Positions 1 through 8,800 of a DNA stretch of 10,902 bases are shown in pieces. Numbering within the stretch: the first letter of the stretch is position 1; each line of letters opens with the position of its first letter. A model generated the notes under the pieces. It was given only the letters and a program-made list of their open reading frames with translations, searched no databases and had not been told where the DNA came from. Origin of the DNA: Bacteroidota bacterium (GTDB lineage: Bacteria; Bacteroidota; Bacteroidia; Bacteroidales; Bacteroidaceae); assembly GCA_023415545.1 (NCBI GenBank), contig JAEZKJ010000135.1, positions 1-10,902 of the forward strand, given 5' to 3'. A program made the position numbers and the translations under genes.

Positions 1-811
1 AACCAAGTAGTTCCATTACAGAAAGAACCTTTTTCAAGTACTCAAGATTAGTTTTGTTTTGAGCTACTTTTGGTCCATATATATTCTGTAAATTTTCACA
101 AGTTGCAGTACCACTATTTATAAAAAACGCATCGATATTATCTTTAGTAACTTTTAATAAAGATTTTGTTTTCTCTTTAGTTGCAGCTTTGTATGCTTGA
201 TCAGCATATGTAGATGCTAAAAGATAATCCTGAATGAATTCCTCTTTGTAATTAGGCTCAGCTTTCAATTTTTTTGTAGCCGATTCCATAAACTCTGTAA
301 GAACAAAGTAGTCAGAATTCTCTTTCTCTGCATTTATAGCTTCTTTAAACATAGAATAAGCAACATTGTTGTCAAAGTTACCCATTGTATAGTAATCGTG
401 AGCTTTTAATGCTATGATAGAACCTTTAGTAGAAGGATTTCTTACATATGTATTAAGAACGTCAAGATATTTAATTCTTTGGTCATAAATACCCATTAAT
501 TCATTAAAGTAAGCTTTTTGCTTTGCTGCATCCTTTTCGTTAGCAATTAACCAACGTAGTATTTTAGCACCATTAGTATAAGTACTTACTTGTGCTATAG
601 GAGCATCATTGAAAACATGTTTCCATGGAGTATAAGCATCTTTAAAGTTATTGGTTTTAACGTATTCAGTATAGATACTGATGTTCTTAAGACAATTAAT
701 ACTGTCCTCTCCATGTCCGAATCTAGAACCATCAGTGACACCTTTCTGTGCCATAGAAGCTGTGACGCCAATAAATAGCATAAACAGCGATGTTATCATT
801 TTTATTCTCAT
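1..811 (-). CDS. Secreted TPR-like protein, C-terminus cut off by window edge
   Basis: An open frame on the minus strand starts at 811 and is still open at the window edge, so about 270 residues are visible. The start MRIKM gives a charged n-region, then a hydrophobic stretch (SLFMLFIGVTASMA) and a likely signal peptidase I site before QKG. A second ATG at 799 would remove the charged residues and is less likely. The mature part is helical and rich in Tyr, Ala and Lys (for example AKILRW, KAYFNELMGIYDQRIKYL, ALKAHDYYTMGNFDNNVAYSMFKEAI), spaced like degenerate tetratricopeptide repeats. I remember similar TPR proteins next to coaX in Bacteroides. Its start lies 36 nt after the stop of the upstream barrel gene with no promoter or terminator seen between, so it is probably the third gene of the coaX operon. 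It is probably periplasmic. The function is unknown. The TPR assignment comes from reading the sequence, not from a profile search. Confidence 0.8.
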   Translation of the reverse strand, partial: MRIKMITSLFMLFIGVTASMAQKGVTDGSRFGHGEDSINCLKNISIYTEYVKTNNFKDAYTPWKHVFNDAPIAQVSTYTNGAKILRWLIANEKDAAKQKAYFNELMGIYDQRIKYLDVLNTYVRNPSTKGSIIALKAHDYYTMGNFDNNVAYSMFKEAINAEKENSDYFVLTEFMESATKKLKAEPNYKEEFIQDYLLASTYADQAYKAATKEKTKSLLKVTKDNIDAFFINSGTATCENLQNIYGPKVAQNKTNLEYLKKVLSVMELLG

Positions 812-847
812 CGTATGTAAATTTAGTTGTTCTCTATATTATGTGTG

Positions 848-2125
848 TTAATCTACTTTATACTTCATGAACCAACGTTCATTAAATGTAATTCCAACGT
901 TCAATCTTAATGAGTTCTCTTCAAGCATGCCTTTAACTTTAGGAGATACTTTAATATATTGACCGGAGATATGAAGCATAGAACGGCTTTGGAAAATAGG
1001 TAAAGCTAAACCTGCACTCACGCCATACTCTTTAGCTGCGTCATTGCCATTAACTTTTGTATAGCTATTGCTTATATAAGCACCAACTCTATATCTTATT
1101 CTTTTGAAATAGTTACGACTATAAATGTTTGGAATATACTCGGCTCCTAATGATAATCTTGAAAGGTCGGAATAGTATGTACCTTTTATATCATCGTATT
1201 TTGATTCACTCCATTTTTGGAAAGTATAATCAGCACCTATTGTTAACTTATTATCTTTTACATATGTAAAACCTGCACCCAATGTATTAGGGATACTAAA
1301 TGCATTTTTCTTAGTTATTGTACTATCTGATATTGCAGATGCAGATGAACTTATGTAAACTTGTCGGTGTAGATCGTAAGTGCTATTCAAATCATGACCC
1401 AAAGAGTAGTAAAGACCAAAGTTAATTCTTTCTGATTTATTAAAATTCAGACTATACTGAGCTCCAAAATCAAGTTTATAATCACTGACTGAGATGTCAT
1501 TAATTATAGCACTAGTATATGCATTAGCAGTATTAAAAGTTGTAGTAACTGAGTGGTTTATATCACCATAAAGATAGGAGATATTTGCACCAAGAGAAAG
1601 ATTTTTAAACACTTCATATCCTAGACCTACGAAAACTTGATGTAAGCCACCTGAACCATTGTAAGTGTTAATGGCATTTATAGAATTGCCATCATCATCT
1701 TTATCTATCTCTTTAGTATTAGCTAAGCTATAACCAACTGTTGAATATGGTAGAAATCCAATAGTGAAACCTAAGTTTTTCATAAGCCTGAACTGCATAG
1801 CTATATAGTCCAGACTTGAATTCTTAGCATTAGTTTGGACACTTCCTTCTTTAAAATTAGTATTCTGCAATCCTAAACCAATATCAAATAACATTGTCAG
1901 TGAATCGACAGCACTATATGATGCAGGATTTAAAACATTGATTTGAGAACCGTTACGCAAACCATATCCTATACCACCCATACCTTTACTACTTCCAAAG
2001 CCTTGATTTTCCAATTGCCCGAATCCATATCTGGTATATGGAGAATTTGTGCTTGTCTGTGCTAAAGATGTTAGAGTGATTGAGAATAAAGTTAATATTC
2101 CAATCAGTTTTTTATAATTCTTCAT
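848..2125 (-). CDS. Outer-membrane beta-barrel protein, FadL/OmpP1-like
   Basis: The 425-residue product has a clear Sec signal peptide (about residues 1-22, MKNYKKLIGILTLFSITLTSLA, then Q23). The rest alternates short amphipathic strands and polar turns with many Gly, Asn, Tyr and Ser, as in outer-membrane barrels. The N-terminal part, with YTRYGFGQ, a Gly-rich GSSKGMGGIGYGLR and then INVLNPASYSAVDS, resembles the plug region of FadL/OmpP1-family and PorV-like proteins of the Bacteroidota. The C-terminus has repeated strands such as LRLNVGITFNERWFMKYK, a usual barrel ending. FadL proteins take up hydrophobic molecules, but nothing here defines a ligand. The start overlaps the end of coaX by 14 nt, so the two are likely translationally coupled, and the TPR gene follows after 36 nt. 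No TonB box or plug typical of SusC proteins is seen. Confidence 0.8.
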   Translation of the reverse strand: MKNYKKLIGILTLFSITLTSLAQTSTNSPYTRYGFGQLENQGFGSSKGMGGIGYGLRNGSQINVLNPASYSAVDSLTMLFDIGLGLQNTNFKEGSVQTNAKNSSLDYIAMQFRLMKNLGFTIGFLPYSTVGYSLANTKEIDKDDDGNSINAINTYNGSGGLHQVFVGLGYEVFKNLSLGANISYLYGDINHSVTTTFNTANAYTSAIINDISVSDYKLDFGAQYSLNFNKSERINFGLYYSLGHDLNSTYDLHRQVYISSSASAISDSTITKKNAFSIPNTLGAGFTYVKDNKLTIGADYTFQKWSESKYDDIKGTYYSDLSRLSLGAEYIPNIYSRNYFKRIRYRVGAYISNSYTKVNGNDAAKEYGVSAGLALPIFQSRSMLHISGQYIKVSPKVKGMLEENSLRLNVGITFNERWFMKYKVD

Positions 2126-2840
2126 TATAATGTATTATTCTGTTTAAACCTTTTAATACTAAGAATTTGTCCACAAATATGATACTTTTTAAGTTGGTAT
2201 CAAAAGAAAATTCATTACCGCCCGTTAAAAAAACCAAAAGTTGAGGATATTTCTTTTTCATCATTGATATATAACCAATAATCTCCTGCTCAATACCCAA
2301 TGTAACTCCCGAGCGTATCGCAGTTTCAGTATCCTCACCTATTAAAAGCGTTTTTCCCTCTTTTTTTACTAATGGTAAACAATCTGTATAGCTGTTCAAC
2401 GCTCTAAATCTCATCTCTACGCCAGGAGATATGTTACCACCTTTATAATGTCCTATAGAATCAATGAAATCATATGTTATACATGTCCCTGCATCTATAA
2501 CAAGTAAATCTCTTTCTGGTTTTATCTCTTCTGCGCCTATTACAGCAGCAATCCTATCCATACCAAGCGTTTTTGGCGACTTGTAGTCGTTTATTATTGG
2601 TATGGGTGTAGAGTGTGATAGTCTAATTACATTGAAGTTTAGATTATCTATTTGTCTGTTGATAATGTCGTTTATTTTGACAACAGATGAGATTATTCCT
2701 CTACAAATTGGATATTTGTTACAAATAAAATCAAGTTGTTCTAGATTATTGTTCGAGTCATAATAAAGATCAATTATCTCATTTTTGTCGAATACCGCAA
2801 TCTTTGCACAACTATTACCAATGTCTATAACTAATTCCAC
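2112..2840 (-). CDS. coaX: Type III pantothenate kinase (CoaX)
   Basis: This cytoplasmic enzyme of the ASKHA superfamily phosphorylates pantothenate with ATP, the first step of coenzyme A synthesis. At 242 residues it has the usual length for the family. The first phosphate-binding motif DIGNS is at residues 6-10; GMDR with the conserved Asp is at 93-96; IDAGT with the ATP-site Asp is at 115-119; and GGNISPG is at 134-140. A further glycine motif, LTGGN, is near 205-209. The three acidic residues expected at the active site (D6, D95, D116) are all present, so the enzyme should be active. It is the first gene of a probable leftward operon with the barrel and TPR genes and is divergent from the Lnb gene. 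No other pantothenate kinase is visible in the window, so it may be the cell's only one, but that cannot be told from here. Confidence 0.97.
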   Translation of the reverse strand: MELVIDIGNSCAKIAVFDKNEIIDLYYDSNNNLEQLDFICNKYPICRGIISSVVKINDIINRQIDNLNFNVIRLSHSTPIPIINDYKSPKTLGMDRIAAVIGAEEIKPERDLLVIDAGTCITYDFIDSIGHYKGGNISPGVEMRFRALNSYTDCLPLVKKEGKTLLIGEDTETAIRSGVTLGIEQEIIGYISMMKKKYPQLLVFLTGGNEFSFDTNLKSIIFVDKFLVLKGLNRIIHYNEEL

Positions 2841-2858
2841 GTAATTCTATTTGAGGCG

Positions 2859-2882
2859 CAAAGTAAACTAAAAAAATAACAA
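2859..2882 (-). promoter_or_regulatory. Possible promoter for the coaX operon (weak match)
   Basis: On the minus strand TACTTTG (2865-2859) lies about 18 nt before the coaX start. It resembles the Bacteroidota -7 element TAnnTTTG but has only one base between TA and TTTG. A TTG at 2882-2880 is upstream with a short spacer of 14 nt. A promoter must exist somewhere in this divergent region, but this match is imperfect. Confidence 0.3.
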
Positions 2883-2912
2883 CTTGGATAAAAAAAGCTA
2901 TATTTTGTATGG

Positions 2913-2957
2913 TGCGTGTAGCAAATTAGAACTATTTTTGTCGCATATTCACACGCA
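2913..2957. repeat. 7-bp inverted repeat flanking the lnb -7 element
   Basis: TGCGTGT at 2913-2919 is the reverse complement of ACACGCA at 2951-2957. The 31-nt spacer holds the TATTTTTG promoter element at 2933-2940 almost at its centre. The arms are GC-rich for this intergenic region. It could be a split operator between the divergent genes, but seven bases can match by chance. Confidence 0.35.
2933..2940 (+). promoter_or_regulatory. -7 promoter element for the lnb/PafA-like operon
   Basis: TATTTTTG matches the Bacteroidota primary-sigma -7 consensus TAnnTTTG exactly. It predicts transcription starting near 2946, a leader of about 30 nt before the ATG at 2976. The nearest upstream TTTG (2904-2907) is 25 nt away, longer than the usual spacing of about 19-22, so the -33 element is weak or absent. 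Confidence 0.55.
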
Positions 2958-2975
2958 AGTTAAAAAAATGACATA

Positions 2976-4151
2976 ATGAAAAAATGTTTTCTATTATTAA
3001 TTCTTATTTTAATAAATATAAATCTGTTTGCTCAATCGGAGAAAAAAGATAGTGTTGAAATCAGTTTGCTCACTTGTAATCCTGGTAATGAAATATACTC
3101 TCTTTTTGGTCATACAGCAATTAGATACCAGAATTTTGATAGAAACATAGATATTGTATATAATTATGGCATGTTCAGTTTTAAAACTCCAAATTTTGTA
3201 ATGAGATTTGTTAAGGGGGAAACTGATTATGAACTTGGAATTATTCCTTATTACTATTTTGAAACAGAATATGCAATGAGAGGCTCTTCTGTTTTTCAGC
3301 AAACTCTTAATTTGTCATATGATGAGAAGGTTCGTTTAAAACAACTTTTAGATGAAAATTATAAACCTCTGAATAGGGTATATAGATATAATTACTTTTA
3401 TGATAATTGTACAACAAGAGCACGAGATAAGATAGAAGAGAGTATAAATGGTAAAATTGTTTATTCTCAAGGAAACGAAAATGAATCATTTCGCTCAATT
3501 ATTCATAAGTTCACTAAGAATAATAAATGGGACGAATTTGGTATAGATCTTTGTTTAGGAACAAAGGCAGATGAATTTATAACCAATAGAGAAAAGATGT
3601 TTTCTCCTTTTTACCTATTAAATGCAATGAGCGCTGCTCAAATAGTAAAAGGGGATTCAATACGTCCTTTAGTAAAGAGTGAAAAATATATTGTTGATGT
3701 CGAGCCTGATGAGAATGAAAAGGGATTTTTATTTTCACCTTTTATGACGGCTTGTCTATTCCTTATGTTATCTATATACATAGCATATTTGGAGATACGA
3801 AAAAAGAAAATCTATTGGGGATGGGATATCATAATTTTCACTCTACAAGGCATAGCAGGATGCATAGTTGCTTTCCTATTCTTCTTCTCTGTTCACCCAA
3901 CAGTTGATTCAAATTGGATGCTTTTCTTGTTTAATCCTATACCATTATTATATCTTCCATTTATGATTTTTAATGATATAAAAGGGAAAAAAGATATATA
4001 TCACTATATAAATGTGGCTTATTTAACACTTTTTATTTTGATAATGCCATTTATTACTCAGAAATTCAATTTAACTATATTACCTTTGACAACCTCTTTA
4101 ATTGTGTGCTCATTGGGGCATATTATTTGCTATAGAAAAAGAAACAAATGA
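2976..4151 (+). CDS. lnb: Lipoprotein N-acyltransferase, Lnb type (DUF4105)
   Basis: The 391-residue product starts with a signal peptide or N-terminal membrane anchor (residues 1-19, before QSEKKDS). A periplasmic domain of the DUF4105/Lnb N-terminal family follows, at about residues 27-225. Its two hallmark motifs are intact: FGHTAIR (44-50) with H46, and YDNCTTRARD (142-151) with C145, the likely catalytic His and Cys. After a linker, the C-terminal 140 residues hold about five membrane segments (roughly 251-272, 284-306, 314-332, 345-362 and 367-384). From established knowledge, Lnb in Gram-positive bacteria moves an acyl chain to the N-terminal cysteine of lipoproteins. As I recall, a DUF4105 protein has also been reported as the lipoprotein N-acyltransferase of Bacteroides, which lack an obvious Lnt. 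The family call is firm; the reaction is inferred from homology. Its stop overlaps the next start (ATGA at 4148-4151), which implies co-translation with the PafA-like gene. Confidence 0.85.
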   Translation: MKKCFLLLILILININLFAQSEKKDSVEISLLTCNPGNEIYSLFGHTAIRYQNFDRNIDIVYNYGMFSFKTPNFVMRFVKGETDYELGIIPYYYFETEYAMRGSSVFQQTLNLSYDEKVRLKQLLDENYKPLNRVYRYNYFYDNCTTRARDKIEESINGKIVYSQGNENESFRSIIHKFTKNNKWDEFGIDLCLGTKADEFITNREKMFSPFYLLNAMSAAQIVKGDSIRPLVKSEKYIVDVEPDENEKGFLFSPFMTACLFLMLSIYIAYLEIRKKKIYWGWDIIIFTLQGIAGCIVAFLFFFSVHPTVDSNWMLFLFNPIPLLYLPFMIFNDIKGKKDIYHYINVAYLTLFILIMPFITQKFNLTILPLTTSLIVCSLGHIICYRKRNK

Positions 4152-5737
4152 AAGAACGGATATTATCATCACTTTTAATTGTAATCTCACTAACAAATCT
4201 TAGTGCGCAGAACAAATCAAATGGTGTACCTAAAATTGTTGTAGGTATTACCGTTGACCAGTTGCGTACTGACTATATTGAAGCTTTTTCATCATTATAT
4301 GGCGAAAAAGGTTTTAAACGATTACTTAAAGAGGGAAGATTGTATTCAAACGTCGAATTTGATTTTAAAAATATTGATAAGTCATCTGCTACTGCAGCAA
4401 TATATACCGGAACTACTCCTTCGCTAAATGGAATACTTGGTGATTCATGGTTTGATAGAAATACTCTTACTGTGACAAGTAGTGTTGATGACAGGAACTA
4501 TATGGGTATATATACCACTGAGTATACTTCAGCTGAAAAACTTAAAGTTTCTAATCTTAGCGACGAGTTGATGTCGGCTACTAATGGTAAAGCTGAAACA
4601 TATTCTATATCTCCTTTTCGAGAGATGTCTATAATGATGAGTGGACACGCTTCAAAAGGTGCTTTTTGGATTAATGATGAAACAGGAAAATGGAGTGGAA
4701 CTACATATTATACTGATTTCCCTAAATGGGTATCCAACTACAATGATCGTCAAGGATTGGATTTCAGAATAGGGGATATAGTTTGGATACCTTCTCTGCC
4801 TGTTACTCGATATGATAATTTGACTTCACCAAACAGTCAGATTACTTTCAAATATAATTTTGATAGTGAACGAAAGAATAAATATCGCCGACTTAAAACT
4901 AGTCCATACGTTAATGACGAGGTAAATAAACTTGCTAACATCTGTTTGAATTCTACTTCTATAGGTAGTGATAATATACCCGATTTGTTATCGTTAGGAT
5001 ATTATGCAGGTAATTATGACCATAAGTCTGTTGCTGAAGCAGCTATGGAGATACAGGATACTTATGTGCGACTAGACAAAAGTATTGCTGATTTGATAGA
5101 TATGATAGATGGAAAAGTAGGGTTAGATAATGCGCTAATTTTCATCACATCGACTGGTTATGTTGACAATGAACCTGCCGATGATATAAAATTTAGAATA
5201 CCTACCGGACAATTCGATATAAAAAGATGCACCGCTTTATTAAATATTTATCTTGGAGCGATTTATGGACAAGGTAAATATGTAGAAGCAGATCACGATC
5301 AAGAGATTTTTCTAAACAATAAACTTATTGAACAGAAAAAAATCGATAGAGATGAACTTCTTAAAAAAGCCTCTGATTTTCTCGTAGAATTCAGTGGAGT
5401 AAAAAGCGTATACTCCTCAAAAGATATCTATTTTGGTGCGTGGAATCCGGAATTGGAGAAGGTACGCAATAGTTATTACACCGGAATATCTGCTGATTTA
5501 TGGCTTGAGATATTACCAGGTTGGTCTATTGCACGTGAACATACATTAGACTCAAAAATAGTACGTGATATATATACTTCTTCTCCACTATTTTTCTTTG
5601 GGTGGAATGTAAAACCTGCTATTATTAATACCCCAATAAAGGTAGAAAAGATCTCTTCTACTGTGGCTCATTCTATGAGGATCCGAGCTCCAAATGCCTC
5701 TAAATCATCTCCTTTAATTGACTTGCGCAAAGAATAA
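4148..5737 (+). CDS. Secreted PafA-family alkaline-phosphatase-like protein, probable pseudoenzyme
   Basis: The 529-residue product has a signal peptide (about 1-20, ending NLSA before QNK) and the overall layout of PafA-type phosphatases of the alkaline phosphatase superfamily. VVGITVDQLR (31-40) carries the metal-ligand Asp (D37). Further landmarks are YGEKGFKRLLKEG (51-63), AIYTGTTPSLNGI (84-96), ETGKWSGTTYY (178-188), IQDTYVRLD (302-310) and SPLFFFGW (479-486). Several expected active-site residues seem to be missing. The nucleophile Thr aligns with K78 (KSSATAA); the DYVGH metal motif reads YYAGN (285-289); TADHG reads TSTGY (334-338); and the KDRGAI stretch that supplies Lys and Arg aligns with FREMSI (157-162). 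The HGSPY...THVP segment is also not recognisable around 465-480. It is therefore probably catalytically dead, or has a different chemistry. It is periplasmic or surface-facing. It overlaps lnb by 4 nt and precedes secA by 83 nt with no terminator seen. The family call is firm; loss of activity is inferred from an alignment made by eye. Confidence 0.85.
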   Translation: MKERILSSLLIVISLTNLSAQNKSNGVPKIVVGITVDQLRTDYIEAFSSLYGEKGFKRLLKEGRLYSNVEFDFKNIDKSSATAAIYTGTTPSLNGILGDSWFDRNTLTVTSSVDDRNYMGIYTTEYTSAEKLKVSNLSDELMSATNGKAETYSISPFREMSIMMSGHASKGAFWINDETGKWSGTTYYTDFPKWVSNYNDRQGLDFRIGDIVWIPSLPVTRYDNLTSPNSQITFKYNFDSERKNKYRRLKTSPYVNDEVNKLANICLNSTSIGSDNIPDLLSLGYYAGNYDHKSVAEAAMEIQDTYVRLDKSIADLIDMIDGKVGLDNALIFITSTGYVDNEPADDIKFRIPTGQFDIKRCTALLNIYLGAIYGQGKYVEADHDQEIFLNNKLIEQKKIDRDELLKKASDFLVEFSGVKSVYSSKDIYFGAWNPELEKVRNSYYTGISADLWLEILPGWSIAREHTLDSKIVRDIYTSSPLFFFGWNVKPAIINTPIKVEKISSTVAHSMRIRAPNASKSSPLIDLRKE

Positions 5738-5746
5738 CTTTATCTG

Positions 5747-5780
5747 TTTGCAATAAATTAGTTATTTTATTGTATTTTTG
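5747..5780 (+). promoter_or_regulatory. Promoter of secA
   Basis: TTTG at 5747-5750 and TATTTTTG at 5773-5780 are separated by 22 nt, a good match to the Bacteroidota -33 TTTG and -7 TAnnTTTG arrangement. Transcription should begin near 5786-5788, giving a leader of about 35 nt before the secA ATG at 5821. No T-run terminator is visible between the PafA-like stop and this site, so secA may also receive read-through from the upstream operon. Confidence 0.7.
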
Positions 5781-5820
5781 CGCTTTATAATATTCTTTGA
5801 AAATAAATAAATAATATACA

Positions 5821-8800
5821 ATGGGATTTAATGAATTAATAGGCAAATTGTTTGGAAACAAAGCCACCCGAGACATGAAGGAAATAAAGCCATGGGTTGA
5901 TAAAATCAAGGCTGTATATCCTGAAATCGAAAAACTTAATAATGATGAATTGCGTGCAAAAACTCAAGAGTTGAGACAATATATTTATGATTCAGCTGCT
6001 GAGGAACGCAAGAAGATAGAAGAACTCAAAGCTACTATTGAAACTTTAGAGTTAGAAGATAGAGAAAATATTTTCTCTCAGATAGACAAATTAGAGAAAG
6101 AGGTATTAGATAAATACGAAAAAGCTCTTGATGATGTGCTTCCACAAGCTTTTGCTATTGTGAAAGATACAGCTCGTCGTTTTGCTGAAAATGAAGAAAT
6201 AGTAGTTACTGCTTCTGATTTCGATCGTAATCTAGCAAGTAAAGGTAAAGATTTTGTCTCTATAGATGGTGATAAAGCTATTTGGAAGAATCACTGGATA
6301 GCCGGTGGTAATGAAATTACATGGAACATGGTTCATTACGATGTACAGCTTTTTGGTGGTGTTGTTCTACATAAAGGTAAAATCGCTGAAATGGCAACAG
6401 GTGAAGGTAAGACTCTCGTTGCTACTTTGCCGGTATTCCTTAACGCACTTACAGGAAATGGTGTTCACGTGGTAACTGTTAATGATTACCTTTCAAAACG
6501 TGACTCTGAATGGATGGGCCCATTATACCAGTTCCATGGATTAAGTGTAGATTGTATCGATAAATATCAACCAAACTCGGATGCAAGAAGAGATGCTTAT
6601 AATGCTGATATCACTTTCGGTACAAACAACGAGTTCGGTTTCGATTATCTTCGCGATAACATGGCTGTAAGCCCAAAAGACTTGGTACAACGTCCACATA
6701 ACTATGCTATTGTCGATGAGGTTGACTCGGTATTAATTGATGATGCTCGTACTCCTTTAATTATTTCAGGACCTATACCAAAAGGCGAGGATCAACTATT
6801 TGAACAATTCCGTCCATTGGTTGAACGTCTTTTCGAAGCTCAGAAAAAACTTGCTACACAGTATCTTGCTGACGCAAAACGTCTTATAGCTTCAGAAGAT
6901 AAAAAAGATCAAGAAGAAGGTTTCTTGGCTCTATTCCGCAGTCACAAGGCTCTTCCAAAGAACAAACCTTTGATTAAGTTTTTGAGTGAACAAGGAATTA
7001 AAGCAGGTATGCTTAAGACTGAGGAGATATACATGGAGCAGAACAATAAACGTATGCATGAAGCTACTGATCCATTATATTTCGTTATCGATGAAAAAAT
7101 TAATAGTGTAGATCTTACTGATAAAGGTATTGACTTAATAACCGGTAACTCGGAAGATCCTACTCTGTTTGTATTACCTGATATTACTTCTCAACTATCG
7201 GCTCTTGAGAATGAGACTTCTCTTACTGAGGAACAGAAACTTGAGAAAAAAGATGAACTTTTAACGAATTATGCAATAAAATCGGAACGTGTTCACACTA
7301 TTAATCAGCTTCTTAAAGCTTATGCAATGTTTGAGAAGGATGATGAATATGTTGTAATCAATGGACAAGTTAAGATTGTAGACGAGCAAACCGGACGTAT
7401 TATGGAAGGTCGTCGTTACTCGGATGGTTTGCATCAAGCTATTGAGGCGAAAGAGAGAGTAAAAGTTGAAGCTGCTACACAAACTTTTGCTACTATTACT
7501 CTTCAGAACTACTTCCGTATGTACCACAAACTTTCGGGTATGACTGGTACAGCTGAAACAGAAGCAGGGGAGTTTTGGGATATATATAAACTCGACGTTG
7601 TTGTAATACCAACTAATCGTCCTATCGCTCGTAATGATATGAACGATAGAGTTTACAAAACTAAGCGTGAAAAGTATAAAGCAGTTATCGAAGAGGTTGA
7701 AAAGATGGTTAACGAAGGAAGACCGGTATTGGTTGGTACAACATCTGTTGAAATCTCGGAAATGCTAAGTAAGATGCTTTCTATGCGCAAGATTGAACAT
7801 AACGTTCTTAATGCAAAACTTCACCAAAAAGAGGCTGATATTGTTGCTCTTGCCGGACAGAAAAGTATTGTTACCATCGCTACCAACATGGCTGGTCGTG
7901 GTACCGACATTAAGTTAAGCCCTGAAGTAAAAGCTGCAGGTGGTCTTGCTATTATTGGTACAGAAAGACATGAAAGTCGTCGTGTTGACCGTCAGCTTCG
8001 TGGTCGTGCAGGTCGTCAAGGTGACCCGGGTTCATCTGTATTCTTCGTTTCTCTTGAAGATGATTTGATGCGTCTATTCTCTTCTGAAAGAATTGCTTCT
8101 GTAATGGATAGACTTGGTTTCAAAGAGGGTGAGATGATTGAACATAAGATGATCTCTAACTCAATTGAACGTGCTCAGAAAAAGGTTGAGGAGAACAACT
8201 TCGGTATTCGTAAACGTCTTTTGGAGTACGATGATGTTATGAATAAACAACGTGTAGTTGTATATACTAAACGTCGCCATGCTTTAATGGGAGAACGTAT
8301 CGGAATGGATATTGTAAACATGATATGGGACCGTTGCGTTTATGCTGTTGAACTAGGAGATTATGAGAATTCTAAGATGGAGTTGTTGCAAACTCTTGCT
8401 ATTGAACCTCCATATAGTGAAGAAGAGTACCATTCATTGAGTAAAGATGAGCTTGCTGAAAAGACTTTCCAGGTTGCTATGGCAAACTTCAAGAGAAAGA
8501 CAGAAAGAATGGCTCAGATAGCTACTCCTGTAATTAAACAGGTATACGAGACTCAAGGACACATGTATGAAAATATAATGATACCTATCACTGATGGTAA
8601 GCGTCTTTACAATATCTCTGTAAATCTTAAAGCTGCTTATGAATCAGAAGGTAAAGAGATTGTGAAATCATTCGAAAAAGCAATCCTTTTACATACTATT
8701 GATGACGCTTGGAAAGAGAATTTGCGTGAGCTTGATGAACTTAAACATTCTGTGCAGAATGCTAGTTATGAGCAGAAAGATCCACTGTTGATATTTAAAC

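Noticed and set aside
590..778. Plus-strand open frame of 62 codons at the left
   Set aside because: It is antisense to the TPR protein N-terminus, which has a signal peptide and coherent helical repeats.
2899..2907. TATATTTTG as a -7 element for lnb
   Set aside because: The spacing between TA and TTTG does not fit TAnnTTTG, while the exact match at 2933-2940 is closer to the start codon.
3009..3498. Minus-strand open frames inside lnb
   Set aside because: They lie wholly within a well-supported gene with family motifs, have no promoter, and their translations lack protein-like features.
5700..5909. Minus-strand open frame across the secA promoter
   Set aside because: It overlaps the end of the PafA-like gene, the secA promoter and the secA start; a chance frame in AT-rich DNA.
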